Positions 36,983 through 46,375 of a stretch of 64,000 nt of DNA are shown piece by piece (position 1 is the first letter of the stretch; every line of letters begins with the position of its first letter). The translations under genes were made by a program, and so were the position numbers. Source of the DNA: CAIKMD01 sp035552195 (GTDB lineage Bacteria > Pseudomonadota > Alphaproteobacteria > ATCC43930 > CGMCC-115725); the NCBI GenBank assembly GCA_035552195.1, contig DASZLU010000145.1, forward strand, positions 1 to 64,000, read 5' to 3'. The notes under the pieces were generated by a model. It had not been told where the DNA came from, ran no database searches, and was given only the letters and a program-made list of their open reading frames with translations.

Positions 36983-37363
36983 TTAAAGCACAGCGCCGAG
37001 CACGGCCTGCAGCGTTTCCATCTTGAACGGCTTTTGCATGATCGGACGCGTCGCCCATTGCTCAGGCAGGCCGTGCCGGCCGTAGCCGGTCGCGAAGATG
37101 AATGCGATCTTGGCGTCGGCCAATGCCTGTGCGAGCTGATAGCCCGAATCGCCGCCGAGATTGACGTCGAGGATCACGGCATGCGGCTTGTGCTGCGCCA
37201 GGATTGCCTGTGCGGCCTTCGTATTGGCCGCAACCCAAACCTGATTGCAGCCGAGATCGAGCAGCATCTCCTCGATGACCGAGGCGATCATCTCCTCATC
37301 CTCGACCACGAGGATGTCGCGCCCGCTGAATTTGGGATCGGTACCTGGCAGTTGTCCGCTCAT
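36983..37363 (-). CDS. Single-domain response regulator
   Basis: A 126-residue stand-alone receiver domain. E21-D22 (VVEDEE), the phosphoacceptor D66 (VILDVNLGG), T92 (FATGYG) and K111 (QKPF) are all present, so it should be phosphorylated by a histidine kinase. There is no output domain, so it would act by protein contact or as a phosphate shuttle. No kinase is adjacent; the nearest in the window is the FIST-linked kinase at 45430. The start is taken as ATG 37363; a GTG at 37378 is possible. Confidence 0.88.
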   Translation of the reverse strand: MSGQLPGTDPKFSGRDILVVEDEEMIASVIEEMLLDLGCNQVWVAANTKAAQAILAQHKPHAVILDVNLGGDSGYQLAQALADAKIAFIFATGYGRHGLPEQWATRPIMQKPFKMETLQAVLGAVL

Positions 37364-37432
37364 CGCCGACTCGCCCACGCTAAACGTGCTGTCATCGGAA
37401 ACATAATCGATGCCTGCCCGCTTGGTTCCCGC

Positions 37433-37804
37433 TCAGCCTGCCGGGAGCAGGGCCGCAGCGACCCGGCGATCCTCGGCGAGCAACACGTTATAAGTGCGGC
37501 AAGCAGCGCCCGTATCCATGGCATCGACAACGACGCCATGAGCACGCAGTTCCTGGCGCAACTCCGGCGGGACCAGTTGCATATGGTGCCCACAGCCGAG
37601 CAGCAGAATTTGGATACCGGATTCGACGACAGGCGCGAGCGACGCTGCCGATATGTCGGCGATTGTCGTGACCGGCCAAGCCCGGGTTGCGTGCGGCAGG
37701 ACAAGAATTGCGCCGTCATAGGAAGTGCCGCTGACACGGAAGCCGCTCGCACCATAGCTCTCGATGACTTGCCGATCTTTTGCGACGAGCGGCGTAACGT
37801 CCAA
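37433..37804 (-). CDS. Mth938-domain protein (NDUFAF3-like)
   Basis: A 123-residue protein of the Mth938/DUF498 family, whose mitochondrial member NDUFAF3 assists complex I assembly. IESYGASGFRVSG, then WPV, and QILLLGCGHHMQLVPPELR are the family core. It begins with a TTG at 37804, two bases after the secF stop, giving the usual family start (MDVTPLVAKDRQ). The secD-secF-Mth938 order is a standard alphaproteobacterial arrangement, so one operon is likely. Confidence 0.85.
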   Translation of the reverse strand: MDVTPLVAKDRQVIESYGASGFRVSGTSYDGAILVLPHATRAWPVTTIADISAASLAPVVESGIQILLLGCGHHMQLVPPELRQELRAHGVVVDAMDTGAACRTYNVLLAEDRRVAAALLPAG

Positions 37805-37806
37805 GC

Positions 37807-38745
37807 TCAGGGCTTTCCGCGCGCCGGGGCATCACCAGCTTCGCCTGCCGACGCGCCGGCGCGTTTCGGGCGGATGTAATAGAGCATCGGCGCGGCGATG
37901 AAGAGCGACGAATACGTGCCCACGACGATGCCCCACAGCATCGCGATCGAGAAGCCGCGCAACACCTCGCCGCCAAAGAGCAGCAAGCACAGCACCGCGA
38001 GCGCGGTGGTGCTGACGGTGAGAATCGTCCGCGACAGGGTCTCGTTGAGGCTCTTATTGATGAGCTCGGCGAACTCCATCGACTTGTAGCGGCGCATGGT
38101 TTCACGGACACGGTCATAGATGACGACGGTGTCGTTGATCGAATAGCCCGCGATGGTGAGGATCGCGGCCAGAGTCGTCAGATTGAATTCGATCTGCAGG
38201 AGCGAGAACAGGCCGATCGTCGTGATCGTATCGTGCAAGGTCGACAGCATGGCGCCGACGCCGAACGGCCATTCGAAGCGGAACCACACGTAAAACGCGA
38301 TCGCGAAAAGTGCGAGGATCGTCGCTTCGACGCCGGCCTTGATGAGCTCGGCACCGACCGTTGGACCGACTACTTCGGTGCGGCGATATTCGAACGTGCT
38401 GCCAAGCTTTTGCTTGACCTGATTAACCGTCTCCTCTTGGGTCTTGTCCGACTGCTCTTGCAGGCGAATCAACACATCATCGGGGCCGCCAAAATTCTGC
38501 AGCGTCACATCGCGCAGACCAAGGCTGTCGAGATCGGCGCGCATCGTGTTGAGGTCCGCCGCGCCTGTGGTGCTGCGCACCTCGATGATCGTTCCGCCGC
38601 TGAAATCGATGCCGTAATTGAGGCCGCGCGTGAAGAACAGCGCGATCGACGCGATGGTCATGAGGAGCGACAGGGCGAAACCGACCTGTCGCATCCCCAT
38701 GAAGTTGATGTTCGGAATCCGGCGGATGATGATAAGCGGGCGCAT
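37807..38745 (-). CDS. secF: Protein translocase subunit SecF
   Basis: A 312-residue RND-like membrane subunit that with SecD uses the proton gradient to help pull preproteins through SecYEG. FTRGLNYGIDFSGGTIIEV is the family N-terminal motif; AAILTIAGYSINDTVVIYDRVRE is the diagnostic transmembrane signature. Six transmembrane helices flank a periplasmic domain (about 45-130). ATG 38745 lies five bases after the secD stop. Confidence 0.96.
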   Translation of the reverse strand: MRPLIIIRRIPNINFMGMRQVGFALSLLMTIASIALFFTRGLNYGIDFSGGTIIEVRSTTGAADLNTMRADLDSLGLRDVTLQNFGGPDDVLIRLQEQSDKTQEETVNQVKQKLGSTFEYRRTEVVGPTVGAELIKAGVEATILALFAIAFYVWFRFEWPFGVGAMLSTLHDTITTIGLFSLLQIEFNLTTLAAILTIAGYSINDTVVIYDRVRETMRRYKSMEFAELINKSLNETLSRTILTVSTTALAVLCLLLFGGEVLRGFSIAMLWGIVVGTYSSLFIAAPMLYYIRPKRAGASAGEAGDAPARGKP

Positions 38746-38750
38746 CGGGA

Positions 38751-40322
38751 TCAGATCGGAATGACTTTGGGTTTCGTGCGGCGCAGCCAGGTCACGATAA
38801 GGAGCCGGGTCACGAGGATGGCCGAAAAGAGCGAGGTCAGGACGCCGAGGCTCAGCGTTACGGCGAAGCCCTTCACCGGGCCCGAGCCGAGCCAGAACAT
38901 CAACGCGCCGGCAACCAGCGTCGTGACGTGGCTGTCGAGAATGGTGCCGAAGGCGCGCTCGAACCCGGCCTGCAGCGAGGAGATGAGCGAGCGTCCGCCC
39001 CTCACCTCTTCGCGGATGCGCTCGTAGATCAGCACATTGGCGTCGACCGCCATGCCCATGGTCAACGCGATGCCGGCGATGCCAGGCAAGGTCAGCGTGG
39101 CGCCGAGCAAGGTCAGCGCCGCCATCATGATGCAAAGATTGAAGAACAGCGCGATGTCGGCGAACAAGCCGAACAGGCCGTAGAACACGACCATGAAGAT
39201 CACGACGAGGATCACGCCGACGATGCTGGCCAGCGCGCCGGCGTGGATCGAATCCGCGCCAAGACCGGGACCGACGGTCCGCTCTTCGAGCACGGTAAGC
39301 GGCGCCGGTAAGGCGCCAGCGCGCAGCAGCAGCGCAAGATCGTTCGCCGTCTGCACGGTGAAGCTACCTTCGATGACGCCCGCACCGCCGAGGATCGGCT
39401 CACGGATCACGGGAGCGCTAATCACCTTGTTGTCGAGCACGATGGCGAAAGGCTTGCCGACATTTTCCTTCGTCGCGTCGGCAAAGCGCCGCGCCCCGGT
39501 CGAATCGAATTTGAAGCTGACGACCGGCGCGCTGTTCTGGAACGTCGCCTGCGCATCGGTGAGCGTGTCGCCGCTCACCATCACGCGCCGGCGCACGACA
39601 TAATATTGCGTCGGCTGTCCGTTGGCCGTCGTCGAGCTCGGCAGCAAAATATCGCCTGCCGGCACCTTGCCGCCGCGCGCATCTTGCGGCGACGCGTTCG
39701 GATCGACGAGCTGGAAAGTCATCTTTGCCGTGCGACCGATCAGCTCTTTCACATGCTCCGGATCGTCGATGCCGGGAAGCTGCACCAGGATGCGATCGTC
39801 GCCTTCGCGCTGAATCGATGGCTCTTTCGTGCCGGTTTCGTCGATGCGGCGGCGCACGATCTCGATCGATTGATCGATCGCCGAATTGCGCCGTTGAATC
39901 ACCGCTTGTTGGTTCGGCGTCAGCGTCACCGTCCCACTGGCGCTGACCTGCACGTCCATCGACGGGTCGACCTTGGTGACGATGTCGCGGACGTCCTTCA
40001 TGCGGTCGTTATCGCGCACCGTGAAGCTGACATGGTTGCCCGCCGCGGCGAGATCTGTGTAGCCGACTTTCGCGGCAACGAGCTGCGTGCGCACCTCATC
40101 GAGGAGGCTTGTGAGCCGCTCCTGCTCGACGGCGTTCATGTCGACGGAGAACAGCAGGTACGAGCCGCCGCGCAGATCGAGACCGAGTGACATCTGCTTG
40201 CGCAGGAAACTCGGCCAATGATCGAGCGACGCGGGCGAGAATGCGTTCGGCAGTGCGAAAAGGAAACCGAGGAAGCATACGCCGAGGATCAGCGTGAGCT
40301 TCCATCCCTGGAAATAGAGCAT
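38751..40322 (-). CDS. secD: Protein translocase subunit SecD
   Basis: A 523-residue partner of SecF. LGLDLRGGSYLLF is the N-terminal family motif (about residue 47-59), the large periplasmic P1 domain follows (about 60-340), and LPGIAGIALTMGMAVDANVLIYERIREE is the transmembrane signature, with the proton-pathway Asp in MAVDANV. Six helices are expected. yajC starts 34 bases upstream. Confidence 0.96.
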   Translation of the reverse strand: MLYFQGWKLTLILGVCFLGFLFALPNAFSPASLDHWPSFLRKQMSLGLDLRGGSYLLFSVDMNAVEQERLTSLLDEVRTQLVAAKVGYTDLAAAGNHVSFTVRDNDRMKDVRDIVTKVDPSMDVQVSASGTVTLTPNQQAVIQRRNSAIDQSIEIVRRRIDETGTKEPSIQREGDDRILVQLPGIDDPEHVKELIGRTAKMTFQLVDPNASPQDARGGKVPAGDILLPSSTTANGQPTQYYVVRRRVMVSGDTLTDAQATFQNSAPVVSFKFDSTGARRFADATKENVGKPFAIVLDNKVISAPVIREPILGGAGVIEGSFTVQTANDLALLLRAGALPAPLTVLEERTVGPGLGADSIHAGALASIVGVILVVIFMVVFYGLFGLFADIALFFNLCIMMAALTLLGATLTLPGIAGIALTMGMAVDANVLIYERIREEVRGGRSLISSLQAGFERAFGTILDSHVTTLVAGALMFWLGSGPVKGFAVTLSLGVLTSLFSAILVTRLLIVTWLRRTKPKVIPI

Positions 40323-40356
40323 TGCTTCGACCTAACGCGTGGGATCGCGGGCGGGC

Positions 40357-40806
40357 TTAGCGCAAGCCCAGCATACGCCGCCACGCCGGCGTCTTGTCGT
40401 CGGCATCCTTCGCCGGCGGCGTCGTCGCCGTGGCGCTGTCGTCATTGGCAGGCGTATCGCTGTCGCCGGTCTTTGCTGTCTTCGCCGGCTCGGTCTTGGC
40501 GAGGACCTGCGAGATCGTCGAGCGCACGGCGCGCACCCGCACATTGTCGGCGAGGTCGACCAGGACCTCTTCGTTATTCACCACTTTCGCGACGGTGCCG
40601 ATCAGGCCACCCGCGGTCACGATGCGATCGCCGCGGCGGATCGCGTCGAGCATCGAGCGCTGCTGCTTCGCTTTTTGCTGCTGCGGCCGGATCAGGAAAA
40701 AGTAAAAAACGACGAAGATCAGCGCCAGCGGAGCAAGCTGAACCATCATGCTGGAGGCATCGCCGCCGCCGGCGGCCGCCTGCGCATAAGCGGGCGTAAT
40801 CAGCAT
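40357..40806 (-). CDS. yajC: Preprotein translocase subunit YajC
   Basis: A 149-residue small membrane protein of the SecDF-YajC complex. One helix (LAPLALIFVVFYFFLIRP, about residues 24-41) is followed by the conserved QQQKAKQQRSMLDAIRRGDRIVTAGGLIGTV. The C-terminal 40 residues are Thr/Ala/Asp-rich and disordered. ATG 40806 has AAGGAG eight bases upstream. First gene of yajC-secD-secF-Mth938. Confidence 0.95.
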   Translation of the reverse strand: MLITPAYAQAAAGGGDASSMMVQLAPLALIFVVFYFFLIRPQQQKAKQQRSMLDAIRRGDRIVTAGGLIGTVAKVVNNEEVLVDLADNVRVRAVRSTISQVLAKTEPAKTAKTGDSDTPANDDSATATTPPAKDADDKTPAWRRMLGLR

Positions 40807-40964
40807 CCTCCAACTCCTTCGCATCAATGGGAAAAGAGCCGCTTCCGGGCCCTCGTAAACCGTGGCGCATTCCTACTGGATGGAAGCATAAAGCGCAAGC
40901 AAGACAATGGCTTTGCGGCCGCTGCGACGGTCGCTATCATGGCATTCATCTTCGGGAGACGGCG

Positions 40965-41166
40965 ATGAAAACGTTTATGTTTTTGGGACTTGCCGCTTGG
41001 CTTTGACGGGCTGCACCGACACGATCGTGATGCACGATGCGAACGGCCAGCAAGATGTTTGCGAGAACGCCTGATGTACCGTTCGCTCCATCAATGCGTC
41101 CTGAACGCCCAGCGCGACGGCATGACCATGGCCGACGGCCCGGCCTGGCGGATGTTCTATCGGTAA
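40965..41166 (+). pseudogene. Small lipoprotein gene broken by two frameshifts
   Basis: The ATG at 40965 has GGGAG upstream and reads MKTFMFLGLAAWL then stops at 41004. Adding one base near 40999 restores a lipobox, giving a signal peptide ending LALTGC and then TDTIVMHDANGQQDVCEN. A second missing base near 41070 would join this to LMYRSLHQCVLNAQRDG and on to the TAA at 41164-41166. With both repairs the product is a coherent 67-residue lipoprotein. Either it is a decaying gene or two one-base sequencing/assembly errors occurred. Family unknown. Confidence 0.6.
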
Positions 41167-41191
41167 TTGCTTTGGTGGTTAGGGTAAGAGA

Positions 41192-42052
41192 ATGAGCGAG
41201 AGCGCGAAGCTCGAGGAACTGCTTCAGCGCATCGCGACCGCGCTTGAGCGCCAGGCCCCGCCGGCGGGGCCGAAGAACGATGTCGATTCCGCCGATGCCT
41301 TCGTCTGGCATGCCGACCGCGCCTGGCTCGAGCCGGTCAAGAGCATCAACCGCGTCGAGATGGTGCTTTTGCAAGGCATCGATCGCGTCCGCGATATCCT
41401 GCTCGACAACACGCGCCGCTTCGCCCAGGGCCTGCCCGCCAACAACGTGCTGCTTTGGGGCGCACGCGGCATGGGCAAATCGTCGCTGGTGAAGGCGGCG
41501 CATGCGACGGTGAATGCCGAGAAGAAAGCCACGCTGGTCCTCGTCGAGATCCATCGCGAGGATATTCCGAGCCTGCCCAACCTCCTCACCTTGCTGCGTG
41601 GCACCCAGCGCCGCTGCCTGCTGTTCTGCGACGATCTTTCTTTCGACGCCGACGATACGAGCTACAAATCGCTGAAAGCGGTGCTCGAAGGCGGCATCGA
41701 AGGTCGGCCGGACAATGTCGTCCTCTATGCGACCTCGAACCGGCGGCATCTTCTATCGCGCGACATGATCGAGAATGAGCGCGCGAGCGCGATCAATCCT
41801 GGCGAAGCGGTCGAGGAAAAGGTCTCGCTCTCCGATCGCTTCGGCCTCTGGCTCGGTTTCCATGCGTGCGATCAGCAGACCTATCTCGCGATGGTCGAGG
41901 GCTATGCAAAGCATTTCCATCTCGATTATCCTTACGACAAGCTGAAGGCCGAAGCCTCGGAATGGCAGATTACCCGCGGCTCGCGCTCGGGCCGCGTCGC
42001 GTGGCAATACATCCAGGATCTCGCGGGAAGGCTCGGCAAAAAACTCGACTAG
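41192..42052 (+). CDS. DUF815-family AAA+ ATPase
   Basis: A 286-residue ATPase. Walker A GARGMGKSSL (about residues 90-99) and Walker B LLFCDDLSF (about 147-155), then ATSNRRHLLSRDM as sensor region and LSDRFGLWLGFHACDQQTYL, are the family core. Function unknown; DUF815 proteins are widespread and often sit beside yajC/secD in Alphaproteobacteria, as here (divergent), hinting at an envelope or quality-control role. Confidence 0.92.
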   Translation: MSESAKLEELLQRIATALERQAPPAGPKNDVDSADAFVWHADRAWLEPVKSINRVEMVLLQGIDRVRDILLDNTRRFAQGLPANNVLLWGARGMGKSSLVKAAHATVNAEKKATLVLVEIHREDIPSLPNLLTLLRGTQRRCLLFCDDLSFDADDTSYKSLKAVLEGGIEGRPDNVVLYATSNRRHLLSRDMIENERASAINPGEAVEEKVSLSDRFGLWLGFHACDQQTYLAMVEGYAKHFHLDYPYDKLKAEASEWQITRGSRSGRVAWQYIQDLAGRLGKKLD

Positions 42053-42086
42053 ACCCGGCCCAGCCGGGCTCAAAGGGAGCGAAGCG

Positions 42087-43433
42087 ATGGCGACGACATC
42101 GGATTACGCGCAACTGACCAAGGTCGGTCCCGGCACGCCGATGGGGAAGCTGCTCCGCCATTACTGGATTCCCGCCTGCGCCTCGGATGAGATCGCCGCC
42201 GACGGCCCGCCGCTCCGCTTGATGCTGCTGGGCGAAAAGCTCATCGCCTTCCGCGACAGCGAGGGCCGCGTCGGCATCTTCGATCATCGCTGCCCGCATC
42301 GCGGCGCATCGCTGTTCCTCGGCCGCAACGAGGAATGCGGGCTGCGCTGCGTCTATCACGGCTGGAAATTCGATGTCGACGGCAATTGCCTCGACATGCC
42401 GAACGTGAAGCAGCGCCATTCCTTCGCCGGCAAGATCAAGGCGATCGCCTACAAGGCGCTGGAGCGGAACGGCCTCATCTGGGTCTATATGGGCGAGGCC
42501 GCCGAGGCGCCGCCCTTCCCTGGCCTCGAACCGCTGCTGCTGCCGCAGGCGCGGCTCAAAATGCGTTGGGCACAGCGCCATTGTAACTGGCTGCAGGCGA
42601 TCGAGGGCGACATCGACACCTCGCATTTCGGTTTCCTGCACGAAGGCAAGGCTGCGCCCGAGAGCTATTCCGCCGATTCGGTGATCCGCTATCGGCTCGA
42701 CGACCGCTCGCCCGACTATCATTGCGTCGAGACCGATTGGGGCACGATGTATGCCGCCTACCGTCCGGCGACGCCGGGCCATCTTTATTATCGCGTCGCG
42801 CATTACCTCTTTCCGTTCTGGACGATGATCCCGAACGCCGCCTTCGGCACCAACCTCACGGCACGCGCATGGATCCCGATGGACGACACGCACACGATGT
42901 TCCTGCAATGCTCGTGGGATACGACGCTGGAGAATCTGGCGAAGGCCGATCGCGTGCCGGGCTTGGGGCTCAATTTCAATTATCAGCCGAAATCGACAGG
43001 TTGGTACGGCCGCTGGCGCATTGTGCCTGACGAGAGCAACGATTGGATGATCGATCGCGACGCGCAGCGCGATTCGACCTACACCGGTATCGACGGCGTG
43101 CATCTGCAGGATCAGGCAGTCACCGAGAGCATGGGCGAGTGCGTCGATCACAACATCGAGCACCTCACCATTGGCGATCTGATGATCACGCGGACGCGCC
43201 AGCGCATGCTGAACGCGATGCGCGATCTTGCCGAGCGCGGCATCAAGCCGCCCGGCGCGGAGAATGGCGATATCTTCCTCGGCGCGCATGGTGGCGATTT
43301 CGTTGCGCCCGAGAATGTCGATTGGCTCGAGACATACGCCAACCAACTACGCGCGTCGGCCAATCCGACCGGCGCCCTGCGCGTGCCACCCGAGCACGAT
43401 CGCGTTAGCCGGAAACAGGCCGCTTCCGGCTAA
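42087..43433 (+). CDS. Rieske non-haem iron oxygenase, alpha-subunit type
   Basis: A 448-residue oxygenase. The Rieske 2Fe-2S centre is C69-x-H71 and C88-x-x-H91 (CPHRGA; CVYHGW). The mononuclear iron site is D177-x-x-H180-x4-H185 (IDTSHFGFLH), with the third ligand further on. It most resembles phthalate 4,5-dioxygenase-type one-component oxygenases (N-terminal TKVGPGTPMGKLLRHYWIPA). A reductase is not adjacent, so electrons must come from elsewhere. Substrate unknown; probably an aromatic acid or ether. It is 34 bases after the DUF815 gene. Confidence 0.88.
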   Translation: MATTSDYAQLTKVGPGTPMGKLLRHYWIPACASDEIAADGPPLRLMLLGEKLIAFRDSEGRVGIFDHRCPHRGASLFLGRNEECGLRCVYHGWKFDVDGNCLDMPNVKQRHSFAGKIKAIAYKALERNGLIWVYMGEAAEAPPFPGLEPLLLPQARLKMRWAQRHCNWLQAIEGDIDTSHFGFLHEGKAAPESYSADSVIRYRLDDRSPDYHCVETDWGTMYAAYRPATPGHLYYRVAHYLFPFWTMIPNAAFGTNLTARAWIPMDDTHTMFLQCSWDTTLENLAKADRVPGLGLNFNYQPKSTGWYGRWRIVPDESNDWMIDRDAQRDSTYTGIDGVHLQDQAVTESMGECVDHNIEHLTIGDLMITRTRQRMLNAMRDLAERGIKPPGAENGDIFLGAHGGDFVAPENVDWLETYANQLRASANPTGALRVPPEHDRVSRKQAASG

Positions 43434-43463
43434 CGCGTGAATCTTGCTCTCAATCTAAAACGA

Positions 43464-43524
43464 GGACCATGATTCACGTATCGCTCGGATCGCCTCCGCG
43501 ATCCAAGAGATACGATCATGGTCC
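43464..43524. other. Long interrupted hairpin between convergent genes
   Basis: Three stacked stems: 43464-43473 with 43515-43524 (10 bp), 43477-43482 with 43509-43514 (6 bp), and 43487-43493 with 43498-43504 (7 bp), loop CTCC. It lies between the Rieske and bactofilin stops. There is no U run on the plus strand. It may be a structured terminator or a palindromic repeat. Confidence 0.6.
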
Positions 43525-43582
43525 CCCGGGCGGAGTAACTCCTCAGCCGCCGACAGCTTCGCGGCCTAGCTTTTGGCCCCGA

Positions 43583-44116
43583 TTATTTCTTATCGGATGC
43601 GATGCTTTTGATATCCCCGTTGATTTCGCCGCCATCTTCGATGTGCAGCTTGCCGTAACGCACGGTGCCGCTGACGCGGCCCGTGCTGCGGATCAGCAGA
43701 TTCTCGCGCACCGTGAGCGAGCCGTCATAGTGCCCCGAGATTTCGGCGCCGGTGATCTCGGCGGCGCCTTTGAACGTGCCGTTCTCGGTGACTTCGACGG
43801 TGTGGCAATCTTCGAGTTCGGCTTCGACCTTGCCGTCGATCACGAGACGATCGCAGAACGATATCTTACCGTTCAGCGAAATGCCGCGGCCGACGGTGAG
43901 GCGTTTGGTCTCGTTCTTCGCCTCGTTTCGATTGTCGCGTGACCCGACCAGCGGCGTGGGTGTCGGCGTCGTAACACGCGCCACCGAGATCGATGTCGGT
44001 TTTTCCGTTGGATTGGGCAGCACCGCCGTGGTGCCGCTCATATCGGAGAGCGGCGTCACTGTCTCATGAATCCGATCGTCCGATTTTTGTTTGGCATCCT
44101 TCTCGCGTGCAAACAT
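43583..44116 (-). CDS. Bactofilin
   Basis: A 177-residue polymer-forming cytoskeletal protein. The first 75 residues are Thr/Pro-rich and disordered; residues 80-170 form the right-handed beta-helix (LTVGRGISLNGKISFCDRLVIDGKVEAELE; GTFKGAAEITGAEISGHYDGSL; TGRVSGTVRYGKLHIEDGGEINGDI). Bactofilins assemble nucleotide-free filaments that scaffold wall synthesis or stalks. ATG 44116 has AGGGGA upstream. Confidence 0.92.
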   Translation of the reverse strand: MFAREKDAKQKSDDRIHETVTPLSDMSGTTAVLPNPTEKPTSISVARVTTPTPTPLVGSRDNRNEAKNETKRLTVGRGISLNGKISFCDRLVIDGKVEAELEDCHTVEVTENGTFKGAAEITGAEISGHYDGSLTVRENLLIRSTGRVSGTVRYGKLHIEDGGEINGDIKSIASDKK

Positions 44117-44239
44117 AGTTTTTCCCCTACTCGTGTTTCCTGACCGCTACGGGAAAACGATCTTGCATTCAAAAAGACGCAAAAAGAGCTTAACACGATC
44201 GCAGCGAATGCAACCGCGAATTTTGCGCTTGCAATTTTT

Positions 44240-45358
44240 CTACGCGAGGAGACGGGCTGCGAGCCAGCGAATAATCGTCGGGTTCGTGTCCGGCGTATAC
44301 CCCATATGGCCTACCGGATAAAACCGCGCCTCCTTCGGATTGCCGTGCTCTAGCAACAGATGCATGTCTTCGATCGGAAAGATCGTATCTTGCGTCCCAT
44401 TGACAAGAAGCAGGGGTGCGCACGGCTTATCGAGCACGCCCTGCTTCAGCAGCGACAGACGCGGACAGAATTCGACCCAAGCGTCGAATCCGTCCTGGCC
44501 GAAAGCGCTCGCCAAAGTTTCGGCGAGCTCGAAAGCGTAGGAGCCGTGCTGCGCCTTCTCGATCCATTCGGCCGTGAAAGCAAAATGCGCGCAGCCGCCT
44601 TGCGCAACGACGGCAGCAAGCCGATCGCGATGCGTATGCGCGACTTTCGCCGCCCAATAACCGCCCGTGCTGCCGCCCCACGCGCCGACGCGCTTTGAAT
44701 CGATCTCGGGCCGCGTCGCGCACCAATCGAGCACCGCGTCCCAAAGGCGCTCGGCATCTTCCGAGCCTTTGAGCGGCGCATCGCCGACGCCCGGCATGTC
44801 GATGATCAGCAGCGACAGGCCGGCGGCGATCACCGGCTCCCAGATCTCGGTCCGATCTTCCTTGAACGTGTCGATGCCGGCCCACATGATCAGCAGCGGC
44901 CGCCGCGCGTCGTCGTTGGACCGGCGAATGAGATAGCCGATCGAGCGGTCGCCCTCGTCCGGCCTGCCCGTGAACGGAATTTCGACGCGCTCGAAGCGAT
45001 ACGGCAGATGGCGCAACGCCGCGCGGTACATCTCTTGCGATTTGCGATAGGCCGCGCGCTTGCCTTCGGAATTGGTCGTCGGAAATCGCGCCATGCGATA
45101 AAGCCCGTAGGCGTGGAAGTAGTGATCCTTCGCCGCGCGGTCGTCGCCTTTCGCTTCCGCCTCGCGCGCCAGCTTCTCGAACGGCGCCGCCGCCGCGCTA
45201 TAGGCCGCCGCCCATTGGTCGCGATCGAGCGAGGTCAGCTTGGCGAAGACGCCCTGATGGTCTTCGTATTGCGTGAACACCATCGGATGCAGCGCGCCCT
45301 TGGCTTGGGGCTGCCAGAATTGCCACAACTCTTCGATCGATCGCGTGTAGCGCCGCAT
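44240..45358 (-). CDS. Alpha/beta-hydrolase (FrsA/DUF1100-like esterase)
   Basis: A 372-residue protein. Residues 1-130 form a helical cap-like region; the alpha/beta-hydrolase core follows with WAGIDTFKED, the nucleophile elbow GGSTGG (Ser), the acid in NGTQDTIFP and the catalytic His in VGHMGY. It resembles pseudooxynicotine hydrolase/FrsA-type esterases that cleave C-C or ester bonds; substrate unknown. ATG 45358 is chosen because GAGGGAGAG lies six bases upstream; ATGs at 45379 and 45382 are less well placed. Confidence 0.82.
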   Translation of the reverse strand: MRRYTRSIEELWQFWQPQAKGALHPMVFTQYEDHQGVFAKLTSLDRDQWAAAYSAAAAPFEKLAREAEAKGDDRAAKDHYFHAYGLYRMARFPTTNSEGKRAAYRKSQEMYRAALRHLPYRFERVEIPFTGRPDEGDRSIGYLIRRSNDDARRPLLIMWAGIDTFKEDRTEIWEPVIAAGLSLLIIDMPGVGDAPLKGSEDAERLWDAVLDWCATRPEIDSKRVGAWGGSTGGYWAAKVAHTHRDRLAAVVAQGGCAHFAFTAEWIEKAQHGSYAFELAETLASAFGQDGFDAWVEFCPRLSLLKQGVLDKPCAPLLLVNGTQDTIFPIEDMHLLLEHGNPKEARFYPVGHMGYTPDTNPTIIRWLAARLLA

Positions 45359-45429
45359 GAACTCTCCCTCGTCGCGCATCATGCGGATGCGGCCCGGGAC
45401 GCGTCAATCGGGGAAGCGTCAATCGCCTG

Positions 45430-46374
45430 CTAAGCGGCGACGGTGCCTTTCATCGCAGCCATCGGCAGGCGAATGATGACGCGCGCGCCGCCTTCGGGCC
45501 CACGCGCAATAGCGATATCGCCTTTGTGATTCTCGACAATCTGCTTGGCCGTCGCGAGACCAAGACCGGTGCCGAAGCTGCGCGTGCTGAACAGCGGCTC
45601 GAAAATATGCGGCAAAACATCGGCCGGAACGCCGGGGCCGGTATCGGTGATGGCAATCTCGATCCGATCGCCGATCGCGGTCGAGACGGTGATACGCGGT
45701 CGAATCAGGTCCGGCGTCTCGACCAGCGCCTCGAGCGCGTTTTCGAAGACCTTGACGATCGCGCAACGCAGACGATCCGGATCGATGGCGATCACCGCCC
45801 CGGCGGCGCCGAAGTGGCGCTCGATCGCGATCCGCTCCGGCACCCTTTGCGCGTTCAGCACATCGGCGAGCCACGAATCGAGACGAATCGACGCCGGCAC
45901 CAGATCGCGTGAGCGCGCATAATCGAGAAGATCGCCGATGATGCCGTCGCAGCGGTCGATCGTCCGATGGACGCGGCTCATCTGCCGCGCGATATCGAGA
46001 CCGTTCTGCGTCGCAGCCTCGCCGATGGCATGGATGGTGTTGCGGATCGTGCTCAGCGGGTTGCGCAACTCATGGGCGAGCGACGATGTCAGCCGGCCCA
46101 AAAGCGAGAGCCGCTCTTGTTGCAGGAGTTCGGCCTCCGCGGCGGCGCGGGCGCGCTCGGCTTCGGATTTCTCGGCCTCGACCTTGAGCTGGCGCTCGGT
46201 CAGCGCGGCATATTCATCGCGCAGCACCTTGTGCGCATGCGCGGTAAAGCGTCGCTCGCGATCGATCTCGTCATAGCCCGCTCCCACCAACGACAACAAC
46301 GCTTCGAGGTCCAGCGAACCGTCCGAACTGGCTCGCTGGGCCTGCCGAAGCTGTCGTTGCAGCAGCTTGTGCAT
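45430..46374 (-). CDS. Soluble sensor histidine kinase
   Basis: A 314-residue kinase without membrane segments. A coiled coil spans about residues 40-90, the H-box has H101 (AHELRNPLS), and the ATPase domain shows the N-box FENALEAL, G1 DTGPGVP and G2 GTGLGLATAK. It starts one base after the FIST stop, so the FIST protein is the likely sensor partner. No receiver gene is next to it. Confidence 0.9.
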   Translation of the reverse strand: MHKLLQRQLRQAQRASSDGSLDLEALLSLVGAGYDEIDRERRFTAHAHKVLRDEYAALTERQLKVEAEKSEAERARAAAEAELLQQERLSLLGRLTSSLAHELRNPLSTIRNTIHAIGEAATQNGLDIARQMSRVHRTIDRCDGIIGDLLDYARSRDLVPASIRLDSWLADVLNAQRVPERIAIERHFGAAGAVIAIDPDRLRCAIVKVFENALEALVETPDLIRPRITVSTAIGDRIEIAITDTGPGVPADVLPHIFEPLFSTRSFGTGLGLATAKQIVENHKGDIAIARGPEGGARVIIRLPMAAMKGTVAA

Positions 46375-46375
46375 T

